Notes under the pieces: generated by a model
Database searches by the model: none
What the model was told of the DNA's origin: nothing
What the model saw: the letters and a program-made list of their open reading frames with translations, nothing else
From: an uncultured Ectothiorhodospiraceae bacterium
Lineage (GTDB): Bacteria; Pseudomonadota; Gammaproteobacteria; UBA6429; Thiohalophilaceae
NCBI GenBank assembly: GCA_947259425.1
Contig: CAMYMO010000455.1
Location: forward strand, 1-22,624
Direction: 5' to 3'
DNA: 22,624 bases
Made by a program: the position numbers and the translations under genes
In this document: positions 14,478-22,624 of the stretch, piece after piece
Layout: every line of letters begins with the position of its first letter
Numbering within the stretch: the stretch's first letter is position 1

Positions 14478-16301
14478 TTAACTGGCTTCTCTCGAGGCAC
14501 GTTTGCGCTCGTGCTCCTTTAAGAATTTTTTACGGATTCGAATGTTATTCGGAGTCACTTCAACCAACTCATCATCATCGATAAATTCAAGCGCCTGTTC
14601 CAACGTCAGCTTGATTGGTGGAGTGAGGATTATATTTTCATCCGTGCCGGCGGCCCTGATGTTTGTTAGCTGTTTTGCCTTGAGCGGATTAACAACCAAA
14701 TCATTATCACGAGAATGAATGCCGACAATCATACCTTCATAAACTTCTGTACCTGGGCCAATAATCAAGCGCCCACGATCTTGTAGATTAAATAACGCAA
14801 ATCCAAGTGATTTGCCTGATCCATTGGATATCATCACGCCATTGATACGCTGACCATAATTACCTTTTTTAACCGGCCCGTAACGATCAAAAATGGTATA
14901 AATGAGTCCTGTACCTTGGGTCGCTGTTAAAAACTCGGTTCGAAAGCCAATCAGACCACGCGCAGGCATAATGTAATCGATTTTAACCCGACCCTTCCCA
15001 TCTGGCTCGATGTTTTGCAGATCGCCACCACGCTCACTTAACTTCTCGATAATTGTCCCTTGATGTTCAGTTTCAACATCAACGGTAACCTGTTCATAGG
15101 GCTCACATTCTTCGCCATCGATTTCTTTGATAATGACCTCAGGCCGAGAGACCCCCAACTCATAACCTTCTCGACGCATGTTCTCAATCAAAATAGAGAG
15201 GTGTAATTCACCACGGCCAGAGACCTTCAGCTTATCCGGATCTTCTGTGTCTTCCACGCGTAAAGCAACATTGTGAATTAATTCTCGCTCCAGGCGTTCA
15301 CGTACTTGTCGGGAGGTAACAAATTTACCGTCTTTTCCAGCAAATGGGGAGGTATTTACCTGAAATGTCATCGAGATAGTCGGTTCATCCACCGTTAGCG
15401 GCGGTAACATTTCGACCTGGCCGGCATCACATAAGGTGTCAGAAATATTTAACGGATCGATGCCGGTAAAGGCAATGATATCACCTGCTTGAGCATCAGT
15501 TGCATCAACCCGCTCAAGCCCCGAAAAACCAAAAAGTTGTAAAACGCGGGCATTACGCGTCTTTCCATCACGATCCATAATCGTAACGGGAGAATTAGCC
15601 TTGATCTTGCCGCGATTGATTCGGCCAACGCCGATAACACCAACGTAACTATTATAATCAAGTGCCGTTACCTGCATTTGGAATGGGCCATCGACATCAA
15701 CGTCCGGTGCACTGACATGTGAGACGATTGTCTCAAATAGGGGTGTCATATCCCCCTCTCGCGCGTCTGAATCCAAACTCGCATAACCACCTAAAGCTGA
15801 AGCGTAGACAACTGGAAAATCGAGCTGTTCATCCGTCGCACCCAGGCGATCAAATAGATCAAATGTTTGATCAACAACCCAGTCTGGACGTGCACTCGGA
15901 CGATCGATTTTATTTACCACCACGATGGGTTTTAGTCCTAATGCAAACGCCTTTTGGGTAACAAAACGAGTTTGCGGCATTGGCCCGTCAACGGCGTCAA
16001 CCAATAATAAAACTGAATCGACCATCGATAATACGCGCTCAACTTCGCCACCAAAATCTGCGTGTCCTGGTGTATCTACGATGTTGATGTGGTAATCCTG
16101 CCAATCCAGCGCGGTATTCTTGGCTAAAATCGTGATGCCACGTTCTTTTTCAAGATCATTTGAGTCCATTACGCGTTCTGGTGCCTCGGCACGCTCACCC
16201 AAGGTTCCAGACTGCTGTAATAGTTGATCAACAAGCGTTGTTTTACCATGATCAACGTGGGCAATAATCGCGATGTTTCTGAGCTTATCTATTGTGTGCA
16301 T
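14478..16301 (-). CDS. typA: Ribosome-associated translational GTPase BipA/TypA
   Basis: A 607-residue protein, the normal length of the family. The GTPase domain has G1 AHVDHGKT (14-21), G2 RGITI (54-58), G3 DTPGH (76-80) and G4 NKID (130-133). EF-G-like domains II, III and V follow (for example GRGELHLSILIENMRREGYE and ARGLIGFRTEFLT), and then the BipA-specific C-terminal domain ends ...NNIRIRKKFLKEHERKRASREAS. Family role: GTPase that binds the 70S ribosome and helps 50S assembly and translation at low temperature and under stress. It stands alone: the neighbouring operon upstream ends 193 bases away and a hairpin follows the gene. The ATG at 16301 is preceded by a modest TTTGGA ribosome-binding sequence and gives the usual N-terminus (IDKLRNIAIIAHVDHGKT). 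Confidence 0.97.
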   Translation of the reverse strand: MHTIDKLRNIAIIAHVDHGKTTLVDQLLQQSGTLGERAEAPERVMDSNDLEKERGITILAKNTALDWQDYHINIVDTPGHADFGGEVERVLSMVDSVLLLVDAVDGPMPQTRFVTQKAFALGLKPIVVVNKIDRPSARPDWVVDQTFDLFDRLGATDEQLDFPVVYASALGGYASLDSDAREGDMTPLFETIVSHVSAPDVDVDGPFQMQVTALDYNSYVGVIGVGRINRGKIKANSPVTIMDRDGKTRNARVLQLFGFSGLERVDATDAQAGDIIAFTGIDPLNISDTLCDAGQVEMLPPLTVDEPTISMTFQVNTSPFAGKDGKFVTSRQVRERLERELIHNVALRVEDTEDPDKLKVSGRGELHLSILIENMRREGYELGVSRPEVIIKEIDGEECEPYEQVTVDVETEHQGTIIEKLSERGGDLQNIEPDGKGRVKIDYIMPARGLIGFRTEFLTATQGTGLIYTIFDRYGPVKKGNYGQRINGVMISNGSGKSLGFALFNLQDRGRLIIGPGTEVYEGMIVGIHSRDNDLVVNPLKAKQLTNIRAAGTDENIILTPPIKLTLEQALEFIDDDELVEVTPNNIRIRKKFLKEHERKRASREAS

Positions 16302-16327
16302 CTAAAATTTCCAAATCTATGTCCATA

Positions 16328-16363
16328 AAAAAACGGGCTCACTATAGATATGAACCCGTTTTT
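16328..16363 (-). terminator. Intrinsic terminator of the carboxylase/allophanate hydrolase operon
   Basis: AAAAACGGG (16329-16337) and CCCGTTTTT (16355-16363) pair as a 9-bp stem. After a single mismatch three further pairs (TCA/TGA) close a 9-base loop. The stem runs straight into a T-run on both strands, so it can terminate in either direction. It lies 131 bases beyond the allophanate hydrolase stop and 27 bases upstream of typA. Confidence 0.75.
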
Positions 16364-16368
16364 AACAA
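16341..16368 (-). promoter_or_regulatory. Putative typA promoter overlapping the upstream terminator
   Basis: Minus-strand TTGTTA (16368-16363) and TATAGT (16346-16341) with a 16-base spacer resemble sigma-70 -35 and -10 elements. The -10 lies in and beside the loop of the terminator hairpin, and the start (near 16335) would leave a leader of about 33 bases before the typA ATG. By-eye match only. Confidence 0.4.
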
Positions 16369-16381
16369 TTCTAGTGTGACC

Positions 16382-16411
16382 AATAGTTATTATTTACTTT
16401 AAATAACTATT
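16382..16411. repeat. AT-rich inverted repeat upstream of typA
   Basis: AATAGTTATT (16382-16391) and AATAACTATT (16402-16411) are perfect 10-base complements around a 10-base centre. It lies between the allophanate hydrolase stop and the typA promoter candidate. It could be a regulator site or a weak RNA hairpin. Low G+C makes chance occurrence plausible. Confidence 0.4.
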
Positions 16412-16494
16412 CTAACTACTTGATATTCAAACCGATTAGAAAGCTACAACCGATATGAACCGGCGCAAGTCTAGCATATTCTCTACCGTAATAG

Positions 16495-18312
16495 TTACTT
16501 ATTTTGTATGTATTTTCGCCACCCGCCATATTGGCTAATTTCTTGTGCAGAAGTCATAGCATGGCCTTCACATATAAAACCACTTAACCATTCACCATTG
16601 CTTAACTCGACCTTACCAATGCCCAACGGGGCTGGAATCGCGTCGATGAACGAACCGAGCTCGCTTGCAGGCAAAGACCAGACCTCCACCTCAATCGCAC
16701 ATCCATTTTCAAAATCACGCACTAAACCAGGTCTAAAGGGTGGTCCACCGGCAAGTGCATAAAGACGATAATTTTTCGAGGTGGTGGTGTTTGATTCAAG
16801 CGTTCCACCCCGCTCGGTAAGTTGCCAATTTAAGGGTAATCCTGCTAAATGAGCCCCACAGACAACGAGTGAAATTCGATCACTGGAATTGACCAACGGA
16901 CGTTTTTCCTGGTCATCTATTGCATCAGTTATTGGAAGATTTATTGCACCAAGCGGGAGAGCAAAATCGCATTGTATTTTGTGCGCATAACAAAGCAGTC
17001 TCCGATCAGACTGTGCCATATGAGTTAAAGTGATACCAAACGGTAAACCATTTTCCAGTTGGCCACAGGGAATCGCAATGCCACAACAATCCAACAGATT
17101 CATAAAATTTGTGTAATATCCTAAATTACTATTTAATCTAATTGGATCACTTTGTACAGAATCAATGCGATAGGTTGTACCGACCGTCGGAGTCACTAGA
17201 AAATCGACTTGATTCAGGATTGAATTAGCTTGTTGCCGATATGTCTGCATTTTATATTCTGCCTTGAATGCCTCACTCGCTGTCTTATCACGCCCTCCGC
17301 CAATAATCGTATTGATAACGGCTAACAGCGCTTCCGGCTTAGAATTGATTAAATCTTCGATTGCAGCATAGCGTTCAGCAACCCAGGGGCCTTCGTACAA
17401 TAATCGCGCCGCCTCGAGGAAACAGTTAAAATCGATCTCTTTTTTGATGCCCCCTATTTTTTCCAGTTTGGCAACGCTCTCTGAAAATAATGCTTGCGCA
17501 GATTTATTGCCATAAAACTCCAGTTGTGATTGTTTCGGAACAGCAAAAACGAAATTATTTTTTATATCACCAAAATGACGGTGGTTATTTTTAAATTCAC
17601 ATTTCTTTGCGTATTGGTCCTGTTCATCATAACGGGCAGCCACATTGAATACATCGTTTGCATCGCTTGCCGTCAAAGCAAAAATATTGACACAATCCAG
17701 ACTTCGGCACGCAGGTACCACACCTTGCATGCTCAATAATCCTTTTGATGGTTTAAGTCCGACAATATTATTTAACGCCGCAGGCACTCTTCCTGAACCT
17801 GCCGTATCGGTTCCTAAAGAAAAACTAACCAGCCCGAGTGATACTGCAACAGCCGATCCAGCACTGGAGCCGCCTGAAATATAATCCTTGTTAAATGAAT
17901 TTCGGCAAGGTCCCCATGGTTCAGGTGAACGAACACCAACCAGGCCGGTGGCAAATTGATCCATGTTCGTTTTACCAATTGGAATAGCTCCGGCATTGAT
18001 TAACGCCTGGACAACAAAGGCCGATTGCTCAGGGATATAGGTATAATCAGGACATGCCGCGGTCGTTGGAATACCCTGAAGATCAATATTATCTTTAATG
18101 GCAAATGGGATGCCATATAGTGGTAAGGTATCTGGTTTAGACTTTTCTAATCGCTCTAAATAGGGCTCAAGCTCTTGCATATTTAAACGATGAATCCAGA
18201 TATTGTACTCAGGATATTTATCACATTGTTGTAAAATCAAATCGACCAGTGCTCGAGGTGTTAACTCGTTAGTCGAATAAGCTTTCTGTAAGGCTAATAG
18301 CGATATATTCAT
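16495..18312 (-). CDS. atzF: Allophanate hydrolase
   Basis: A 605-residue enzyme with the same domain plan and length as AtzF. The N-terminal amidase-signature domain has the Ser-cisSer-Lys triad: K73 (PFAIKDN), S149 (SGGSSAGS) and nucleophile S173 (GTDTAGSGR). The C-terminal domain (about 455-605) has the allophanate-hydrolase tail (VCGAHLAGLPLNWQLTERGG, YALAGGPPFRPGLVR, GFICEGHA), which decarboxylates the N-carboxycarbamate intermediate. Overall reaction: allophanate plus water to two ammonia and two CO2, in the cytoplasm. The start lies one base after the carboxylase stop, with AGGAAG about 10 bases before the ATG, so the two genes are co-transcribed. It is the last gene of the operon, and a good terminator follows. 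The amidase motifs and tail make confusion with Glu-tRNA amidotransferase GatA unlikely. Confidence 0.96.
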   Translation of the reverse strand: MNISLLALQKAYSTNELTPRALVDLILQQCDKYPEYNIWIHRLNMQELEPYLERLEKSKPDTLPLYGIPFAIKDNIDLQGIPTTAACPDYTYIPEQSAFVVQALINAGAIPIGKTNMDQFATGLVGVRSPEPWGPCRNSFNKDYISGGSSAGSAVAVSLGLVSFSLGTDTAGSGRVPAALNNIVGLKPSKGLLSMQGVVPACRSLDCVNIFALTASDANDVFNVAARYDEQDQYAKKCEFKNNHRHFGDIKNNFVFAVPKQSQLEFYGNKSAQALFSESVAKLEKIGGIKKEIDFNCFLEAARLLYEGPWVAERYAAIEDLINSKPEALLAVINTIIGGGRDKTASEAFKAEYKMQTYRQQANSILNQVDFLVTPTVGTTYRIDSVQSDPIRLNSNLGYYTNFMNLLDCCGIAIPCGQLENGLPFGITLTHMAQSDRRLLCYAHKIQCDFALPLGAINLPITDAIDDQEKRPLVNSSDRISLVVCGAHLAGLPLNWQLTERGGTLESNTTTSKNYRLYALAGGPPFRPGLVRDFENGCAIEVEVWSLPASELGSFIDAIPAPLGIGKVELSNGEWLSGFICEGHAMTSAQEISQYGGWRKYIQNK

Positions 18313-18313
18313 A

Positions 18314-21300
18314 TTACAAGTCTTCCTGGATAACTAACAAACCCTGGCCTGCTCCAACCTGACTGCCTTTATGGCGACTAATATCATATACTGTCCCATT
18401 GTGCGTTGAGTCAATTGTTATTTCCATTTTCATGGATTCTAAAACAACTAAAGGTTGCCCTATTTTCACTGCTTCGCCCTTTTTAACTAAAATCTCCCAG
18501 ACACTGCCCGATACCGTACTTTGAATCACAATGCCATTTTCCGGTAAAAACTCTTCATCCAACAAGTCCGCATCGAGATCCTGTTCTGAATCAAAGTTGA
18601 TTTGCCCAGAAGCAATCCATTGTTGAAGTTCATCATCAAAGGCTTTTTTTCTTTTATCAGTAAACGTCTCAATTGATTCCGCATTGTTTAATAAAAATTC
18701 CTTGTATTCGGATAATTTAAAGTCGAGCTGTTCTATTTTTATCGGGTATCGCCCATTTGGGAAATCTTTTCGAATTTGTTTTAATTCTTCTGCGCTTACT
18801 TCAAAAAACTGGACTTGATCAAAAAATCTCAACAACCACGGTTTAGCAAATTCTTTAGTTGTTTTGTAGCGGTTCCACATTTGTAAAGTACGACCGATAA
18901 ACTGGTATCCGCCTGGACCTTCCATACCATAAACACATAGATAGGATCCTCCTATCCCAACAGAATTTTCCGCTGTCCAGGTGCGGGCAGGATTATACTT
19001 TGTTGTTACCAACCTGTGCCGTGGGTCAATCGGTGTGGCAACAGGTGCACCTAGATATACATCACCAAGCCCCATAACCAGATATTTTGCATTGAAGACA
19101 ATGTCTTTAACATCATTGATACTATCAAGCCCATTAATTCGACGAATAAATTCAATATTACTTGGACACCAGGGGGCGTCTTTACGAACAGACTGCATGT
19201 ATTTTTCGATTGCCTGGTGACAAGCCTTATCATCCCAGCTCAAGGGTAAATGAACGATGCGGGCAGGCACCGAAAGCTCAGAGCTGTTATCAATATTTTT
19301 TTCTAGATCGTCTAATACCGTTAGCAAATCATCGAGTGGCAATATATGATTATCATAGTGAATTTGTAATGAACGAATACCCGGTGTTATATCAATAATA
19401 CCTTTTATGTTTTTTTCTTTTACCCGTAAATACATCGCATGAACACGAAAGCGTAGCTCTATATCAAGTACTAATTGACCGTATTCGATAAGAAGATATT
19501 TGTCGCCGGCAGGCCGGTACACGATTTGTGGGCCGTATTGATCCTCAGGAATCGTTTTCAGGATTGGTGTTCGATCGATAACTGAATCAATCGAGCCTGG
19601 AGAAATCTCTACATCAGAATAGGTTAAATCAGATATCATTTTATTTTGATTGATTTCTTTAGTCGCAGCAGCATTAACATCAACAGGGACAAAACGTATT
19701 TTATCGCCCGCCGTTAATTGGCCTAATTTCCATAAATCTGCAGCAATAACTGTTACCGGGCAGACAAATCCACCGAGTGATGGACCATCCGGACCGAGAA
19801 TGACGGGCATATCACCGGTGAAATCAACACTACCGATAGCATAAGCATTGTCATGTATATTGGATGGATGCATGCCAGCCTCACCACCATCAGTACGTGC
19901 CCATTGTGGTTTCGGGCCGACTAAACGTACTCCGGTACGGCTTGAGTTATAATGGACTTCCCATTCTGACTCAAAAAATAGTTTAATATCATCCGGTGTA
20001 AAAAAGTCAGGCGCACCATGTGGTCCATAGATAACATGAATTTCCCAGTGGCGACGAATATCAGGAATAAGTTCACTGGGAAATGACTTTGAAATAACCT
20101 GCCGTTTTGCGAAAGGTATATTTAAAACATCACCGGCCCGAATCGAACGCCCAACATGTCCACCAAACTGACCCAGTGTAAAAGTTGATTTTGACTGCAA
20201 ATATTCTGGGCAATTAAATCCATCTTTTACCGCCAGATACGCTCTAGCCCCGGCATCTTCAATTTTACTAATCGTCAGGACTTGCCCTGGCTCGACATCA
20301 ATCACCTGCCAAAATGGTAATTCCTGATTATCCAGGTGGGCTAACATCTTCGCACCGGCGAGGACAATCTGGGTAACACAATTAAACTTTAGGGTTGGGC
20401 CATTTAAAGTTATCTCTAAACCGGCTGTATTCGGTTCATTCTCCAGTATTTTGTTAGCATACTGGAATGACAAACTGTCAAAAGGACCAGATGGTGGTAC
20501 ACCGACGTCCCAATAACCAATTCGACCTGGGTAGTCTTGAATCGTTGTCATGGTTCCACCGTTAATAACATCGATGGTATTTGGTAGATAATCGAATTCA
20601 TTTAGGAAGCGCGTGAAAATACGTCCTTCTTCAAATACGACTGTTTCAAGTATTTGTCTTACATATTGGTTATTCGTTTCTACGCCATATATATTGATAT
20701 TTGCTAAAGTATCATGCAGGTTCGAAATAGCCTGTTCTCGAGTATCCGATTTGACTACCACTTTTGCTAACATGGGATCAAAATAGGGTGAAACGTCTAC
20801 TCCAGACGAAACCCAGCTATCTATTCGCACGCCATCAGCAACTGGAAATTCAACCTGACTCAATAATCCAGAAGAGGGTTGAAAATTCTTATTTGGGTCT
20901 TCGGCATATAACCGAGCCTGAATAGCATGACCATACGGTTCCAAGTTTTTTGGTAACTGCGACATCTCACCAGCCGCTAAGTCGATCATCCATTTTACCA
21001 GGTCTACTCCAAATACTTCTTCAGTTACACCGTGTTCCACTTGTAAGCGAGTATTGACCTCTAAAAAATAAAATCGATCCGTATCTTGATCATAGATATA
21101 TTCAACAGTTCCTACATTTCTATAGTCAATGGCCGAAACCAGATCGATCGCCTTGCTTTGCAGCTCAATGCGTACGGGTTCAGGAATATTCGGTGCAGGT
21201 GTCTCTTCAATAACTTTCTGGTTGCGCCTTTGTGTTGAGCAATCACGTTCACCTAATGCTATTGCGGTACCTTTTCCATCGCCAAATATTTGTACCTCGA

Positions 21301-21922
21301 TATGACGAGCATGTTCTACGAATTTTTCTAAAAAGACGCCGTCATTTGAAAAATTGTTTGCACTCAGGCGACGGACCGAGTCAAATGCATCGCTTAACTC
21401 CTGTTGGCTCCAACATAGTTGCATGCCGATACCTCCACCACCTGCTGTACTTTTTAGCATGAGTGGATAACCAATTTCATCACCAATTCTAAGAGCCTGT
21501 TCTAGATCATTTACTAAATCACTACCCGGTAACAGAGGCATATTATTCTGGCGGGCCAATTCGCGTGCACTGTGTTTTAAACCAAAGGCCTGCATTTGGT
21601 CGGCCGTCGGGCCGATAAAAGTGATACCGCTCTTTTCACAACGTGTAACAAATTCTGGGTTTTCACTGAGAAATCCATAACCGGGATGAATGGCTTCTGC
21701 ACCACTTGCTTTGATAATGGAAAATATTTTATCTTGATTTAAATAGGTATCAGTGGCCCGGCCCTCACCTAATGAATAGGATTCACTAGCCATAGTGACA
21801 TGTAATGACTCCGCGTCTGTCTCATTGAAGACGGCGACTGACTGGATGCCCATTTCGTTGAGCGTACGAATAATGCGAGTGGCGATTGCACCTCGATTTG
21901 CAATTAAGATTTTTTTGAACAT
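18314..21922 (-). CDS. Biotin-dependent guanidine/urea carboxylase
   Basis: A 1202-residue single-chain carboxylase when read from the ATG at 21922, which gives the standard biotin-carboxylase start MFKKILIANRGAIATRI. The frame is open to another ATG at 21961, but those 13 extra residues are not family-like. Order of domains: biotin carboxylase with ATP-grasp loop KSTAGGGGIGMQ (157-168) and catalytic EVNTRLQVEH (288-297); carboxyltransferase halves of KipA/AHS2 type (about 450-750) and KipI/AHS1 type (about 785-1035); and C-terminal biotin carrier with biotinyl K1165 in ESMKME. It carboxylates guanidine or urea using ATP and bicarbonate. Asp700 in SVDFTGDMPV is where, from memory, true urea carboxylases have Asn, so guanidine is the more likely substrate. 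It lies between a DUF1989 gene and allophanate hydrolase, as in guanidine-degradation operons. No clear ribosome-binding site is seen at either start. Confidence 0.92.
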   Translation of the reverse strand: MFKKILIANRGAIATRIIRTLNEMGIQSVAVFNETDAESLHVTMASESYSLGEGRATDTYLNQDKIFSIIKASGAEAIHPGYGFLSENPEFVTRCEKSGITFIGPTADQMQAFGLKHSARELARQNNMPLLPGSDLVNDLEQALRIGDEIGYPLMLKSTAGGGGIGMQLCWSQQELSDAFDSVRRLSANNFSNDGVFLEKFVEHARHIEVQIFGDGKGTAIALGERDCSTQRRNQKVIEETPAPNIPEPVRIELQSKAIDLVSAIDYRNVGTVEYIYDQDTDRFYFLEVNTRLQVEHGVTEEVFGVDLVKWMIDLAAGEMSQLPKNLEPYGHAIQARLYAEDPNKNFQPSSGLLSQVEFPVADGVRIDSWVSSGVDVSPYFDPMLAKVVVKSDTREQAISNLHDTLANINIYGVETNNQYVRQILETVVFEEGRIFTRFLNEFDYLPNTIDVINGGTMTTIQDYPGRIGYWDVGVPPSGPFDSLSFQYANKILENEPNTAGLEITLNGPTLKFNCVTQIVLAGAKMLAHLDNQELPFWQVIDVEPGQVLTISKIEDAGARAYLAVKDGFNCPEYLQSKSTFTLGQFGGHVGRSIRAGDVLNIPFAKRQVISKSFPSELIPDIRRHWEIHVIYGPHGAPDFFTPDDIKLFFESEWEVHYNSSRTGVRLVGPKPQWARTDGGEAGMHPSNIHDNAYAIGSVDFTGDMPVILGPDGPSLGGFVCPVTVIAADLWKLGQLTAGDKIRFVPVDVNAAATKEINQNKMISDLTYSDVEISPGSIDSVIDRTPILKTIPEDQYGPQIVYRPAGDKYLLIEYGQLVLDIELRFRVHAMYLRVKEKNIKGIIDITPGIRSLQIHYDNHILPLDDLLTVLDDLEKNIDNSSELSVPARIVHLPLSWDDKACHQAIEKYMQSVRKDAPWCPSNIEFIRRINGLDSINDVKDIVFNAKYLVMGLGDVYLGAPVATPIDPRHRLVTTKYNPARTWTAENSVGIGGSYLCVYGMEGPGGYQFIGRTLQMWNRYKTTKEFAKPWLLRFFDQVQFFEVSAEELKQIRKDFPNGRYPIKIEQLDFKLSEYKEFLLNNAESIETFTDKRKKAFDDELQQWIASGQINFDSEQDLDADLLDEEFLPENGIVIQSTVSGSVWEILVKKGEAVKIGQPLVVLESMKMEITIDSTHNGTVYDISRHKGSQVGAGQGLLVIQEDL

Positions 21923-21946
21923 AGGCTTGTAACATTTAATACAAGT

Positions 21947-21962
21947 GATGGGTCGTCCCATC
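21947..21962. repeat. Short hairpin overlapping one copy of the GGGTCGTCCCA repeat
   Basis: GATGGG and CCCATC form a perfect 6-bp stem around TCGT. The 11-base sequence GGGTCGTCCCA inside it (21950-21960) recurs exactly at 21981-21991, 31 bases away. The pair lies directly upstream of the preferred carboxylase start and could be an operator or RNA structure; no regulator is identified. Confidence 0.5.
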
Positions 21963-21980
21963 GTAATACGTTTGCCTAAC

Positions 21981-21991
21981 GGGTCGTCCCA
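21981..21991. repeat. Second copy of GGGTCGTCCCA
   Basis: Exact copy of the 11-base sequence at 21950-21960, in the same orientation and 31 bases away, close to three helical turns. The inner GGG/CCC are complementary, so each copy is a near-palindrome. Confidence 0.6.
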
Positions 21992-21995
21992 CAGA

Positions 21996-22046
21996 CAAAT
22001 AAGATTTTATTAATCTCAAATAAGATTTTATTAATCCCAAATAAGA
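21996..22046. repeat. 21-bp tandem repeat, about 2.4 copies
   Basis: Units 21996-22016 and 22017-22037 share CAAATAAGATTTTATTAAT and differ only at the last base; 9 bases of a third copy follow (22038-22046). On the minus strand the third, partial copy and part of unit 2 are the last codons and stop (22031-22033) of the DUF1989 gene, so the array looks like a duplication of that gene's 3' end. Confidence 0.8.
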
Positions 22047-22624
22047 ATCTCGACAGGAGTAGGATTATAGCCATTACATGGATTATTAAGTTGCGGACAG
22101 TTAGAAACCAATACTATCACATCCATTTTCGCCTCTAGCTCAACATATTTTCCTGGTGCAGAGATTCCATCTTTAAAAGTTAAACCACCTTCTGGTGTAA
22201 TCGGGACATTCATAAAAAAATTTATATTGTGTGTAATATCACGTTTACTCATCCCAAACTGTTCATTTTCAGCTACCGCCAACATCCAGCTATCCCGACA
22301 CGCATGCATACATTTTTTTTCGAGAGCATACCTTACCGTATTGCTTTCTGTCGCACAGGCTCCGCCTAATGTATCATGACGACCACATGTATCCGCCACA
22401 ATTTCCAGCATCGGATGGCATTCGTTTGACATTAAAACCGTACCGGTAGAAAGATAGACGTTGCCTTGCTCCCTGATGGTATCCATTGCGCTGTATCGTT
22501 CGGTTGGATCTTCAGCAGAATAAAACAGCGTATCAGCGGCTTGATTCCCTTCCAGATCTAATATTCGCATAGTTTGGCTATTTTTAATCTCATGCATAAA
22601 ATAATCGCCCGCAGGGACAATCTC
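22031..22624 (-). CDS. DUF1989 protein, carboxyguanidine deiminase subunit (urea carboxylase-associated protein 1), partial
   Basis: The frame is open to the right edge; codons before the internal ATG at 22597 read EIVPAGDYF, which matches the family start region, so the 5' end is outside the window. The visible part is highly conserved: RILDLEGNQAADTLFY, DTCGRHDTLGGACATESN with likely metal-binding His and Cys residues, CRDSW, NINFFMNVP, SAPGKYVE and SNCPQLNNPCN. The TCGRHDTLGGAC form is the urea carboxylase-associated protein 1 type; type 2 has TCGWHDPLGGH. These paired DUF1989 proteins are now known as subunits of carboxyguanidine deiminase (CgdAB), which makes allophanate and ammonia. I cannot say from sequence whether this is the A or B subunit. 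It is the gene upstream of the carboxylase in the same operon; the partner subunit should be further upstream, outside the window. Confidence 0.9.
   Translation of the reverse strand, partial: EIVPAGDYFMHEIKNSQTMRILDLEGNQAADTLFYSAEDPTERYSAMDTIREQGNVYLSTGTVLMSNECHPMLEIVADTCGRHDTLGGACATESNTVRYALEKKCMHACRDSWMLAVAENEQFGMSKRDITHNINFFMNVPITPEGGLTFKDGISAPGKYVELEAKMDVIVLVSNCPQLNNPCNGYNPTPVEILIWD

Noticed and set aside
16495..18312. Assignment as GatA (Glu-tRNA amidotransferase subunit A)
   Set aside because: The amidase signature is shared, but the C-terminal allophanate hydrolase domain and adjacency to the carboxylase fit AtzF; no gatB or gatC is present.

Overview
The window looks like chromosomal DNA of a gammaproteobacterium with fairly low G+C (about 40%, estimated by eye). 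The gene content fits: type IV pilus retraction-type ATPases, an RND/TolC efflux operon, a partner-switching response regulator resembling HsbR/CrsR of Pseudomonas and Shewanella, BipA/TypA, and a carboxylase/allophanate hydrolase nitrogen operon. I cannot name the genus. I see no tRNA, rRNA, CRISPR array, insertion sequence or phage gene. Coding density is high, and the only gene-free stretches are about 85 to 210 bases long.

Layout from left to right. (1) 2-5699, plus strand: a tightly packed set of five genes. It holds the end of a small beta-rich protein, a HEAT-repeat protein fused to a complete Hanks-type Ser/Thr kinase, two different PilT/PilU-family ATPases and a protein with one good and one degenerate FHA domain. 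Kinase, pThr-binding protein and two motor ATPases in one operon suggest phosphorylation-controlled pilus retraction. (2) 5692-10899, minus strand: tetR, a TolC-like gene and an RND pump in one operon, with a perfect 32-bp palindrome just upstream of tetR. No periplasmic adaptor gene is present. (3) 10987-14266, minus strand: a small chemoreceptor-like protein, a STAS anti-sigma-factor antagonist and a REC-PP2C-HATPase response regulator. The set is preceded by a candidate sigma-28 promoter. (4) 14478-16301, minus strand: typA/bipA, with a terminator-like hairpin after it and another hairpin just before it. (5) 16495 to the right edge, minus strand: allophanate hydrolase, a biotin-dependent 'urea' carboxylase and the 3' part of a DUF1989 protein.

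The last operon is the best metabolic call. Carboxylase, DUF1989 protein and allophanate hydrolase together match the route now understood as guanidine degradation. In that route guanidine is carboxylated to carboxyguanidine, a DUF1989 deiminase (CgdAB) converts this to allophanate, and allophanate hydrolase releases ammonia and CO2. An Asp in the carboxyltransferase active-site region (V-D-F-T-G-D) fits guanidine better than urea. The second DUF1989 gene, any transporter and any guanidine riboswitch would lie beyond the right edge.

The most unusual parts are the kinase/PilT/PilT/FHA operon, the adaptor-less efflux operon with its self-overlapping operator, the chemoreceptor placed with the partner-switch module, and the small repeat cluster in front of the carboxylase gene.
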